Source: Rhodospirillales bacterium (GTDB taxonomy: Bacteria > Pseudomonadota > Alphaproteobacteria > Rhodospirillales > Casp-alpha2). Taken from it: 40,858 nucleotides of DNA. The stretch is taken from contig JANQIJ010000341.1 in NCBI GenBank assembly GCA_028282185.1, forward strand, positions 1-40,858, given 5' to 3'. Numbering within the stretch: position 1 is the stretch's first letter; the number at the start of each line of letters is the position of its first letter. Positions 37,701 through 40,858 of this stretch are shown piece after piece. Under the pieces are notes generated by a model. It was not told the DNA's origin, searched no databases, and saw only the letters and a list, made by a program, of their open reading frames with translations. The position numbers and the translations under genes are program-made.

Positions 37701-37976
37701 AGCCAGTTGGCGAGCCCGTCGGTCGGGATGCGTTACCTGAACAACGTCTTGTCTCTTCAGCCGTCCAGATGGCTTTCCGCGATCGACGCGCCGACGCTGT
37801 TCGTGACGGGGGTGTTGGATAGCGTTGCGCGGCCCGCCGCGTCTTTTTCCTTCGGGGCGATGATGCCGAATGCGCGGGTCGTCGACATCGCCGGGGCCGG
37901 GCACTATCCGTTCTTGACCCATCCTGAAATTTTCAACGAGGCGCTCGCCGCGTTTCTTGAAGGACTGGAACAGTGA
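25743..37976 (+). CDS. Hybrid NRPS-PKS megasynthase 2: A(Cys-like)-PCP-KS-DH-KR-ACP-KS-(ACP0)-DH0-KR-ACP-TE
   Basis: The protein has 4077 residues. By residue: A domain 30-525; PCP Ser591; KS 662-1085 (Cys822); DH about 1240-1500 (HxxxGxxxxP at His1266-Pro1275, Asp1417); KR about 1530-1950 (GGLGALG at 1729; Ser1857, Tyr1870, Asn1874); ACP Ser2028; KS 2115-2535 (Cys2278, DTMCSSS); a carrier-like insert about 2595-2670 with no serine; degenerate DH about 2816-3096; KR (GGSGAVG at 3332; Ser3460, Tyr3473, Asn replaced by Cys3477); ACP Ser3665; thioesterase about 3790-4077. Long Ala/Pro-rich linkers precede the last ACP and the TE. There is no AT domain, so it is trans-AT. The ATG at 25743 overlaps the upstream stop (ATGCCTAG) and has a GGAGGGGG ribosome site; the frame is open upstream to 25683 or beyond. 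The GTG of the next gene overlaps its stop. Confidence 0.93.
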   Translation: MPSRGGNEPGPRDRALGPWNKTDCPFDRSARVEVMIEDRAARQPDKVAAVSADGELTFGELDRLANRLAFHLASRGVGPGKFVLLGLRREFSVLIAMLATLKCGGAFIPVDPDEPRERLARIARLDDVTHVISDPSLADLFAEFELQNLLFDVTALRKMPDADPIAVDKQAGDVAYGIATSGSSGSPKTVIVTHRSVVNLIEWMGAEFGIGPEDRVLWVSPVSFDLSIFDLLGMVALGGSLRMVDAEKRRDPVACSDILMDERITLWNSTPALLKSVVPFLSGKVKRRGEGGLRTVFVSGDWVPLDLPGEMKTVFPDADFVSLGGATEATVWSNFFRVDRVDAEWTSIPYGRPMRNARYYVLDESLNPCAPNEDGELFIAGACLAAGYLGDPELTRERFLADPFSGDGGARMYRTGDRARIWDDGTIELLGRIDDQVKISGYRVDLGDVEAALKRLGLRQCVAVAVPGISGTSRLVAAGVTGPELDLDDDWRSRLRDWLPGHMVPDELRFMESLPLTSNGKVDRQAVAALFLGDAKPSSRHVRAIGKQPPSNRPSLDGLKAFLRSEIAELRPGEEMAFSDDDPLGNVGLGSLDFANLSGRLFQEFGLRVSPVEFYDGGTINAFSKAVLAAWDTDPSSAVAPPDPASPAPENDYAEPEDDDAEKVAIIGIAARVPGAADADEFWDALAGGDTAFGRPPEAPRRSLSGEAGVTGAFLEDIDCFDAKFFDITPREAEAMDPRQRLLLEAAWTAVEDGGDDPGSLAGTRTGVFIGATGDDFSRLAHRDPDNIQAHTLTGLAPSVLANRISFALNLRGPSECIDTACSSSLVALHRAVASIAHGDCDAALVGGVSLMLDWTTHASLDRIGMLSPSGICRTFDARADGYVRGEGVGAVYLKRVEAARANGNPIHAVILGSAVNHGGRGVSLTAPTPSGQSAVIREAIESAGIDPATIGMVEAHGTGTSLGDPIEVRGLKDAFAEVAAKNGFDTPGARHCAIGSVKANIGHLEAAAGIIGLIKAVLSVGRGRVPPLPSFERLNEEISLDKSPFFIPDVCIPWPSAGDRRRAAVSSFGFGGANAHVIVECPPRSRHAPALPRGEEKPSVIAVSACTETALRRYAGIYARYFARLIDDGAGDHVLGVIGETSRDGRSSFEHRFACIASTFDDARAAFRDLADGRLSPGLCMPGQCDASLETAARRWVEGETDDWPPVRGGSPVRLRIPTYPFDRTRYWPRWLAAEGRRPAHPSTSEPEGSRTIDFSPYAPFADDHRIHGQAYIPGAVFIHVMHDVARTLIGGSEVRLKNLRMRANIENSILPETLRVRWAKAESGYKIRLAESDSGAEYCRAIVMPFDGATAKETLPETRDPDLGPEGFYALLGNYGIAPGPSLRVVERVYRSHGGRTGKLAADRGRHPSGAALIDGAFQLALFHQIETDAPAGLPVPVAIDEIRYHRPLPRGGWASVTSEDDPGSSGTLLKSDLTVFDSEGRVCLDLSGVSAILHSGPARSEQPRQVGFFAREWGGGPERAPPDDGSPNPGPPLAFGFGKDIDELTGAGMAAAVEGQAAALEPAADVARAFDRYRAVYGRTPPVSIVNIGDEDWRRSLEKLARISGYLVRRPPEAPVKLITVHLIDDDLSLVNALGQAAGAFCRSLRIENPDIVASSIGLKATPGASWAQGPVLEALKSLCNADTLPAEARLDVSRARLSVPDVMPVVDPSPPDLSPMAGGVYLVTGGLGALGRCIADHLTAHHQGKVMLCGRAPLDRDGEAFLSNLRRAGREIAYLPADVTDRSQVRRALARIRETFGALNGVVHCAGVLRDGLLARSSERDLIDVVAPKVAGAVHLDLETQDDDLDFFAVFSSLVSAMGNAGQTGYAFANGWLNGFARVRDARRRAGRRAGRTVAIGWGPWRDGSMRIPEPVFERVHSPAGVKPITNSAGGAAFVRALGMRRPSLLAIAGDQEKVARWLRRRPDETDGLDNRSDKDPASATAGASGEVEAAVTDMILDALVAESGLAPDDIDAHSPFEDYGIDSALVLALTERLEDRLGPLPKTLFFQYRTVSSLASHLSEKYADQLSEVGEKKDAAEEDPEKDTSEEEASVPASSPPVSATRGSRRDAADIAIIGMDARFPKADSAEAFWNNLAQGLDCVTEVPPERWDHQLVAPPGDPGFGPDTGFRWGGFINDAYAFDPRFFKVSQREAEMTDPQERQFLMSAYRCLENAGYPGQSLAGREVGVFAGVMWGQYEMWGLERGNAASSYASIANRVSYCFDFTGPSMAIDTMCSSSLTAIHLACVSLRSGESRAAIAGGVNINAHPNKHFFLCKRRFASPDGRCRAFGAEGDGYVPAEGVGTLLMKTRSAAERDGDEILGIIRGTAVNHGGRANGYTVPSPQAQTDVVRAALAEAGVPAESISYVEAHGTGTSLGDPIEVAALANAFGLGDSAPGSCALGSVKSNIGHAESAAGVAGVIKVLLQIRHAMLAPSIHCEPINPNIDFAGTPFYVPRKLSRWSAPDGGPLRAGVSSFGATGANAHVILEAPSTAGPATRPPTTRQVDGARHVVPLSAQTPRQLSEYIRALQHWLRERSPGNEEEQGLVLDAGDHPTDDQVLTETLRSIAEALDIDRRLVSPDDRFGDYGLSPERRAAIEGAISEKFGLGPDRPSLDEHGSPARLAAWLSHRAGPAGGPVPPEPQIGDIAYTLQTGRELMSERITFLAYSTEELRDLLEMASEADWSDSRIIRGTVDGVPDGEGQSPSEREFIAGLADAGKTEKLAELWCQGVPLDWTVMTPRGSRRRLDLPGYPFARVHCCVADPTLIVRGRAGPPHSLIDSVDFARSASTGLTFRKAVSSNSKALHLSPEDGNTHVRLEYLLAVATAALQLITPDGALEIEEIAWRPAPVSTLSVQELLVRLTPLGDGRHQARLFLDSDQEHVLASLVGRKASAVGDGLSDWPALADGCTPDFAQSEAASRFDGSGLRLWGGRSDPIHGADRVLVFEAQEPVGSADDPRGGEPWSALRGIFRAVALALGDGGDPVAHLDRFGVYGDVPKGGRVVVAVREDTAQAAPMGPAGDVCLELSGLSLQPGRREAPDVQASADVRETIFFPQAIEWSDVAGALTTPTGEHKSPRAAVIEGPGAQFLGRSVSASLGASLVDRLAVEAVPDLGKLQEWIEAVPDLEELIYVVGGPNIVLGPRDCLSGLKEALWPLLAFAKVLEARGPSGGRSGGGPALRLMTLGAHRTENEPINPVAAAVAALARSIAKEHRSADISSIDLTAAAKAAEINASVNQALRILRDPDRPATITALRGGRLYSPHLAPMSAGRGNGHTVFSEGDCFVIVGGSGAVGRQLSEALAERFGARIHWFGRRERLPGLSEAQKRIEGLGGRLSYHGADVTDPVQLQSAFDAVCSSGERIKAVFHCAMDFEIMRLAEGDPADLSKFIKAKTIGTINLLETQDQYPVDHMVLMSSAEVFAGNPGWGAYACACAFQDAVAQQCGPNMPGHLISIDWGYWDGSGRGNPSTLAAKGVYPIKAAKAVDALERLLHTDVIRCAAIDVGPAVLDKLGLSPPSDAVRRYSTPRPEAPATAQEKAEGPAGEENTRSDGAMRSVPPPSTPAQASLTAAPRAGHHDVAPPAAESELKTEERLKILLGQTLRIDPAEIESDTDLAVYGVDSITIVDFSVLIEEAFGQLPVEDIIDLTTVRAIAEYVDGLPATGPPVTDAGSRVKQDETCPDETLQEPDGGLTDQALAGPRDADGQGRDTVSERPSAAGGPRSPASAPPDGAGSLLLDYPRHFHRDEAATNETTTRGALNGSLQIRMVGPSPESATEVVSCGDGRPIICLPGIGLTAPIFHHQYDALTRDRRLLTIHAPGHGRSAPPAHASVDALVETLAETLALMKIEGPVDLIASCFGTVPALRLAHRMPERVRSLCLCGAFSEDEDLAAIPTEGLSAKDIADLTMAAAESLTRDFDGLMDAPENSRRRPQIESARKVLVASQLASPSVGMRYLNNVLSLQPSRWLSAIDAPTLFVTGVLDSVARPAASFSFGAMMPNARVVDIAGAGHYPFLTHPEIFNEALAAFLEGLEQ
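25830..27615 (+). other. Cysteine-type A domain and PCP completing the Cy-Cy module
   Basis: Core 4 reads SFDLSIFDLLG (Asp225, Leu226, Phe229 of the protein), followed by LWNSTPALL, FVSGDWVPLDLP and LGGATEATVWS. These blocks match cysteine-activating A domains such as those of PchE and HMWP2, and the inferred pocket begins D-L-F-N with V-W near the end. This fits the preceding heterocyclization domains, which need Cys, Ser or Thr. The A3 motif TSGSSGSPKT is slightly unusual. The PCP has GLGSLDF (Ser591). Confidence 0.75.
27726..31937 (+). other. PKS module: KS2-DH-KR-ACP
   Basis: All catalytic residues are visible: KS Cys822, DH His1266 and Asp1417, KR Ser1857/Tyr1870/Asn1874, ACP Ser2028. 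The module would add two carbons and deliver an alpha,beta-unsaturated thioester next to the thiazoline. There is no AT, ER or methyltransferase. Confidence 0.85.
32085..36842 (+). other. PKS module: KS3-[carrier-like insert]-inactive DH-KR2-ACP
   Basis: KS3 is intact (Cys2278). Before the usual post-KS linker (IGDIAYTLQTGRELM, about residue 2687) a carrier-like helical segment is inserted, reading GDYGLSPERRAA where an ACP would read GxDSL. The following DH-like region begins HSLIDSVDF but has no HxxxGxxxxP (SPEDGNTHVRLEYL instead). KR2 keeps Ser3460, Tyr3473 and a likely Lys in FIKAKTIG, but the Asn is Cys3477. The expected outcome is a beta-hydroxy unit, or a beta-keto unit if KR2 is impaired. 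Confidence 0.7.
37110..37976 (+). other. Terminal thioesterase (alpha/beta hydrolase) with apparent Cys nucleophile
   Basis: The fold is supported by IICLPGIGLTAPIF, HAPGHGRS and the triad positions. The nucleophile elbow GxSxG reads ASCFG, placing Cys3901 where Ser is usual; Asp4026 (VTGVLDSVARP) and His4054 (AGAGHYPFL) complete the triad. It would release the chain by hydrolysis or cyclization. Confidence 0.75.
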
Positions 37977-38605
37977 GCAATTCTCGAAAGAAGACGTCCA
38001 GTGCGCGCAAACGAAGGCTCCGGCCGGGGATGAACCTGCAGGAGTTCGAGGACCATTATTGGATGAAGGCCGATCTGATCGATTTCGCCCGGGACCTGGG
38101 ATTGGCGACGCATGGTTACAAGCCTGAACTCAAGGAACGCATCAGACGCCATCTTTGCGGCGAGGACCCCGTCGAGGCGCCGCCCAGGCCCTCCAGAAAC
38201 GCGCCTAGAGACTCGGACCGACCCCTGACCCGCCAGACGCCGGTTGTCAATTACAAGAGCGATAAGAAGACGCGGGCGTTCTTCAAGGCCGAGATCGGTC
38301 CTGAATTTCATTTTACCTTTCACGTAAACCAGTATCGGCTGAACAACGCCGGGCTGACTTACGGCGATCTGATCGATGAGTGGCTCGCGGAACGGGAGCG
38401 GCGGCGACGCAAGGGCTACAAGGCGAAAATCCCCGCGCAGACGGAATACAACCAGTTCGTGAGGGATTTCCTGGCCGACGAGGCCAACAAAGGAAAGGGG
38501 ATGAAGGAGGCGGCAAAAGCCTGGAACAAGGTGAAGCCCACGCGAAATCGCCGTTATTCACCGGCCAAGGCGGGCAAGCGGACCTCCGCTGAAAGGGATC
38601 CATGA
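37973..38605 (+). CDS. SAP domain / DUF6434-like protein
   Basis: The protein has 210 residues. Residues ~18-62 (MNLQEFEDHYWMKADLIDFARDLGL, then THGYKPELKERIRRHL) match the helix-extension-helix pattern of SAP motifs, which bind nucleic acids. Residues ~88-150 (VNYKSDKKTRAFFKAEIGPEF through GLTYGDLIDEWLAER) match the small DUF6434-type domain that accompanies such motifs. The protein is very basic. Its GTG start overlaps the megasynthase stop (GTGA) and its own stop overlaps the next start (ATGA), so it is firmly part of the operon. A nucleic-acid-binding protein is unusual in such an operon. Its role is unknown, with self-protection or regulation as guesses. Confidence 0.72.
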   Translation: MSNSRKKTSSARKRRLRPGMNLQEFEDHYWMKADLIDFARDLGLATHGYKPELKERIRRHLCGEDPVEAPPRPSRNAPRDSDRPLTRQTPVVNYKSDKKTRAFFKAEIGPEFHFTFHVNQYRLNNAGLTYGDLIDEWLAERERRRRKGYKAKIPAQTEYNQFVRDFLADEANKGKGMKEAAKAWNKVKPTRNRRYSPAKAGKRTSAERDP

Positions 38606-40779
38606 ACATGGAAACCGCAGGCGACGCGACGTTATCCAGGGCCCGCTTGAAAGCCATGCCGGACCTGGGCATGGGGAATTTTTTCTGGAAATGCCTGGAG
38701 GTTTACCCCGAGGACGGGAAACGCCTGATACCGGCGCGGCCGTTTGAGACGGCATGGGGCGAAAAAGTCGTTGAGCCGAGCCTCGGCGACCTGGGCCGGA
38801 TCGCCGAGAGGTACGCACGCTGTTTCAGGGGGCTCGGGATCGGACCGAGGGACCCGGTGGGCGTCTACGGCGATTTCGGCGCGACATATTTCTTGTATTT
38901 TCTGGCCCTTACGCGCATCGGTGCCGTTCCCGTTTTCGCCAACGACCGCATGGCGACGCAGGTTGCGGGGGACTATCTGTCCTTCACGTCCGTCCGTTAT
39001 GTCCTGACGGACCCGGAACGCCTGCCCGCGGTGCGGGCGGCCTTGTCCGGCCGCGACATGCGCGTCATCGCCGATCCGGAAATTCGCGCCGCCGATGAAG
39101 CGAGGCTGACGGCCTTCGAACATGGCTCCCATGACCCGGTGTTGATCACCCATTCCTCCGGCACAACGGGGCCCCCCAAGGCGGTGACCTCGCTCCACGA
39201 CCCCTATTTCTATTTTATGCGCCAGTCCTTGGACCGGCCGCGCGATCCCGCCACGCGGCGCACGGTCAGCGCGTTGCCGCCGGCGCACAATTCGGCGATC
39301 GGCGCGATTGCGCTCGCGTTGATCAATAACGAAGAAATCATCCTGGCCCCCGAACAGGACGCCGAGACGGTCGTCGACGCCGTAAATGCGTTCAAGGCGT
39401 CATGCGTGACGGCGTTTCCCCAGACCTACGTTGAAATCGTCGACGCCGACCCCGACCCCGAGCGCCTTGAGACGGTTGAGATGTGGATCAACCTTGGCGA
39501 TGCCGCGCACGAGGCGCACATCCGTCCTCTCATGCGCTACGGCCATCACCGGATTGGCCGGTCCGAACGCTCCGGATCCCGGTTTGTCGACGGCCTGGGG
39601 TCTTCCGAGATGGGATCGATGCTGTTCACGATGGTTCATCGGCCGGGGACGCCGCGGTTCGACAGATGCATCGGCAAACCCAATCCCTGGGTCGAGGCAA
39701 GGATACTCGACCGGGACGGCGGCCCCGTGCCCGATGGCCGTCCCGGTCTCTTGGCGGTGAAATCGCCCGGCCTTTTCGCCGGCTATTGGAACAACGATGA
39801 ACTGACCGAACGGTCGTTCCGGGATGGGCGTTTTCTGACCGGTGACGTGGTCCGCCGAGATGAACAGGGGTGGTTCTATCATCTGGACCGCGTCACGGAC
39901 TGGGTTGTTGCCGGGGACGAGCCGGTCTGCACCCTGGTCTATGAAGAGGCGATATTGAACGGGGTCGAGGCGTTGCTCGACTGCTGTGTCGTCGCCGACA
40001 CGACGGCCGAGGGTGACCTGCGAATGGCCTGCGTCGCCGTGCGCCGTCGTGACCGGCATGTGGACGAGGCCGAGATCGTCGACGCCATTGACGCGGCTCT
40101 TCGGCATGCGTCTCTTCGGAGCATGGACAGGGTCCGTCTGGCGTCGATGGCGGAGGTCCCCGTCGGCGTTACCGGAAAAGTCTTGAAACGCGCCCTTCGC
40201 GACGACCTGTTTTCCGCGTTCGAGCCCGATGCCGCCGGCGAACCTAGGTCCAGCTCTCCGGATCACGCGTCGGTTCACCCCGGCCACCCGGTGGCGGAAG
40301 GGGACAAGGTTCGTACCGAGGTCGTTCGTGGCGACTGGTCAGGGGGGTTCAATGGCAAAGGTCATGTCAAGATGGGTGACGTGTCGCATGTGGTGAGCGC
40401 GGCCCGCGGCCGAAGCGGGCCCGACGGTGGCACGAGCCCCTCGTCCTTGTTGGTGGCGGCGGCGAGCGGATGCTTCGTTCTGACCCTCGCCACCGTCCTC
40501 GAGCAGCGTCGGTTGGACGTGAAGGTGATTTCGATCGAGAGTGAGGGCCTGTTCGAAGGATCGGCGCCGCCGGAACTCGTGGCGATCGTTCACCGGCCGA
40601 CCGTATCGCTCGTCACCGGTTCCATGTCGGAGGTGGCGGAAGTCCGAAAATGTTTCACTGCCGCGAAAACGATGTGTCTGGCCACCCGGGCGATGCCGAC
40701 CGTCAACGTCTCCGTCGAGGGGGCGACGGAAGTCATCCGTCCCCGGGCGGAGACAACCACTAGAGCATCGGGCGCATAG
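38602..40779 (+). CDS. Acyl-activating enzyme (AMP-binding ligase) fused to OsmC-like domain
   Basis: The protein has 725 residues. Residues ~30-545 form an ANL-superfamily adenylating enzyme: phosphate-binding HSSGTTGPPKAV at 184, GLGSSEMGSM near 331, FLTGDVVRRDEQGWFYHLDR near 412, and the catalytic Lys526 in GVTGKVLKRAL. Residues ~570-715 form an OsmC/Ohr-like domain (VVRGDWSGGFNGKG, SSLLVAAASGCFVLTLA, AAKTMCLATRAMP) with the two redox cysteines at Cys624 and Cys692. No carrier domain follows. The ligase half could activate the starter acid or an unusual building block as acyl-AMP or acyl-CoA. The OsmC half suggests thiol or peroxide chemistry. It is coupled to the SAP-protein gene by ATGA. 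The last codon and stop lie at a possible IS junction. Confidence 0.88.
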   Translation: MNMETAGDATLSRARLKAMPDLGMGNFFWKCLEVYPEDGKRLIPARPFETAWGEKVVEPSLGDLGRIAERYARCFRGLGIGPRDPVGVYGDFGATYFLYFLALTRIGAVPVFANDRMATQVAGDYLSFTSVRYVLTDPERLPAVRAALSGRDMRVIADPEIRAADEARLTAFEHGSHDPVLITHSSGTTGPPKAVTSLHDPYFYFMRQSLDRPRDPATRRTVSALPPAHNSAIGAIALALINNEEIILAPEQDAETVVDAVNAFKASCVTAFPQTYVEIVDADPDPERLETVEMWINLGDAAHEAHIRPLMRYGHHRIGRSERSGSRFVDGLGSSEMGSMLFTMVHRPGTPRFDRCIGKPNPWVEARILDRDGGPVPDGRPGLLAVKSPGLFAGYWNNDELTERSFRDGRFLTGDVVRRDEQGWFYHLDRVTDWVVAGDEPVCTLVYEEAILNGVEALLDCCVVADTTAEGDLRMACVAVRRRDRHVDEAEIVDAIDAALRHASLRSMDRVRLASMAEVPVGVTGKVLKRALRDDLFSAFEPDAAGEPRSSSPDHASVHPGHPVAEGDKVRTEVVRGDWSGGFNGKGHVKMGDVSHVVSAARGRSGPDGGTSPSSLLVAAASGCFVLTLATVLEQRRLDVKVISIESEGLFEGSAPPELVAIVHRPTVSLVTGSMSEVAEVRKCFTAAKTMCLATRAMPTVNVSVEGATEVIRPRAETTTRASGA

Positions 40780-40858
40780 GCTGAATCTTTTTAGGGATTC
40801 CCTTTTTGTCTGATTTGTGATTCACGGTAGTCGGAGGTGGATCATGGGCAGACCCTTA
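40777..40858 (+). mobile_element. Probable left end of an IS630-type insertion sequence (truncated by window)
   Basis: Directly after the OsmC-fusion stop, a non-coding stretch of about 64 bp with T-runs and a short AGGGATTCCCT palindrome leads to a strong ribosome site and an MGRPL start. The TA at 40777-40778 would be a fitting IS630 target dinucleotide. The right end is outside the window, so terminal repeats cannot be compared. Confidence 0.42.
40844..40858 (+). CDS. Start of a new gene, possibly an IS630-family transposase
   Basis: An ideal ribosome site GGAGGTGG precedes the ATG at 40844. The only visible residues are MGRPL, the way many IS630-family transposases of alphaproteobacteria begin (MGRPxS, then DLRERVV). 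Five residues cannot prove this; the ribosome site makes a real gene likely. Confidence 0.5.

Overview
The window is high-GC DNA from a proteobacterium, most likely an alphaproteobacterium of Rhodospirillales type. That assignment is inferred from gene-family content (HyuB, fold-type II PLP enzymes, an enolase-superfamily enzyme, and the apparent start of an IS630-type transposase reading MGRPL), not from a marker gene. I see no rRNA, tRNA, CRISPR array or replication origin.

Layout. (1) Positions 1-4721 form a small-molecule catabolism block: the 3' end of a HyuB hydantoinase/oxoprolinase subunit, a D-cysteine desulfhydrase/ACC-deaminase-type PLP enzyme and a second fold-type II PLP enzyme on the + strand, converging on a mandelate racemase/muconate lactonizing-type enzyme. 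A spacer of 730 bp follows, holding a ricin-type lectin fragment. (2) Positions 5452-15094 form a deoxysugar/glycan block: RfbB and RfbA, a fused 3,4-ketoisomerase/aminotransferase, a carrier protein-GNAT-VOC mini-operon, a GT61 glycosyltransferase, an MBL-Rieske protein resembling a rearranged CMP-Neu5Ac hydroxylase, and a TylF-like methyltransferase. Together they could make and transfer an N-acylated dTDP-3-amino-3,6-dideoxyhexose. Whether this decorates a cell-surface glycan or the polyketide is open. (3) Positions 15381-18055 hold an Sfp-type phosphopantetheinyl transferase, a type I dehydroquinate dehydratase-like enzyme and a DUF1579-like protein. (4) Positions 18314-40779 are an apparently co-directional, translationally coupled operon: two giant hybrid NRPS-PKS proteins (2478 and 4077 aa), a SAP/DUF6434-like protein, and an acyl-activating enzyme fused to an OsmC domain. 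It ends at what looks like the left edge of an IS630-type element.

The assembly line is the main discovery. Read colinearly it is: truncated C - A(non-alpha-amino-acid-like) - PCP / KS - ACP / Cy - Cy - [protein break] - A(Cys-like) - PCP / KS - DH - KR - ACP / KS - (carrier-like domain without serine) - inactive DH - KR - ACP / TE with apparent cysteine nucleophile. No AT domain is present, so it is a trans-AT system, and no AT gene lies in the window. The inferred product is a starter acyl group extended by one unreduced ketide, a thiazoline made from cysteine, an enoyl unit, then a beta-hydroxy acyl unit released by the TE. The nearby PPTase is the obvious activator of the carrier domains. 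I do not recognise this exact architecture as a characterised pathway.
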